A DNA stretch of 64,000 nt from Desulfobacterales bacterium (lineage in GTDB: Bacteria; Desulfobacterota; Desulfobacteria; Desulfobacterales; Desulfosalsimonadaceae). The notes under the pieces are model-generated. The model did not search any database. It was not told the DNA's origin and was given only the letters and a program-made list of their open reading frames with translations. Of the stretch, positions 63,968 through 64,000 are shown piece after piece (within the stretch, counting starts at the first letter, position 1; every line of letters starts with the position of its first letter). A program made the position numbers and the translations under genes. The DNA is taken from the NCBI GenBank assembly GCA_018335195.1, contig JAGXKN010000017.1, forward strand, positions 1 through 64,000, written 5' to 3'.

Positions 63968-64000
63968 GGGATTATACTTTTTGAATTATTTCTATAAAAA

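Noticed and set aside
1..64000. CRISPR array, rRNA genes or prophage
   Set aside because: No regularly spaced repeats, rRNA-like sequence, or integrase/structural phage genes were found on either strand.

Overview
The window reads as chromosome of an anaerobic, GC-rich Desulfobacterota (deltaproteobacterial, sulfate-reducer-like) bacterium. This is inferred from the gene set: a tungsten aldehyde:ferredoxin oxidoreductase, iron alcohol dehydrogenases, acyl-CoA synthetases and dehydrogenase, rubredoxin, selenoprotein synthesis, an F0 operon (a, c, I, Z) separated from F1, DUF4416, DUF1847, DUF1786 and a spd/mitochondrial-type EF-G. There is no rRNA operon, functional tRNA, CRISPR array, prophage or large mobile island.

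Layout. 0.4-8 kb: CaiB-type racemase/CoA-transferase, TetR, a leftward operon (ATPase, mnmA, mtaB, LiuR-like MerR) and fusA. 8.2-17 kb: a bacterial cereblon-like (CULT) protein, an asnB/GCS2/glutaredoxin/PilZ run, two transporters and a radical SAM-SPASM enzyme. 17-25 kb: pdxA, uvrA, the F0 genes atpZ-atpI-atpB-atpE, ettA, yhbY. 25-30 kb: two acyl-CoA synthetases and HMG-CoA lyase behind a candidate LiuR operator. 30-41 kb: ZIP transporter, rubredoxin, YceI, then a leftward housekeeping series that includes selD, pyrK, comF, icd, gmk, remA and yicC. 41-54 kb: nitroreductase, PolX, DUF1847, a truncated hydrolase, START protein, acyl-CoA dehydrogenase and alcohol dehydrogenases divergent from aor, then a shikimate kinase. 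54-56.4 kb: a selenopeptide RiPP locus. 56-64 kb: PilZ and diguanylate cyclase genes, then a decayed stretch with two broken secreted-protein genes and a 209-bp MITE, and DUF1786.

The main discovery is selenium-related. At 54327-54620 a 97-codon gene is interrupted by two in-frame TGA codons in the context GSGUGSSGUG. A good Shine-Dalgarno precedes it and a radical SAM/SPASM enzyme follows it. This matches the computationally named SbtA/SbtM thio(seleno)oxazole RiPP family, whose product is unknown to me. The window's own selD (32421-33464) is also a selenoprotein: TGA is codon 16 in a GUAAK motif. Both genes have a near-identical SECIS-like hairpin (6-bp stem, 5-nt loop containing GGU) 13-14 nt after a TGA. 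A conventional gene caller would miss the peptide and truncate SelD.

Other notable items are the cereblon-like protein with the complete tri-tryptophan pocket, a tandem iron-alcohol-dehydrogenase paralogue that has lost its metal histidines, an ATP synthase c subunit with the Na+-binding signature, the MITE with a perfect 5-bp target duplication, and a rubredoxin with a shortened first cysteine motif. All calls were made by reading the sequence; no database search was run.
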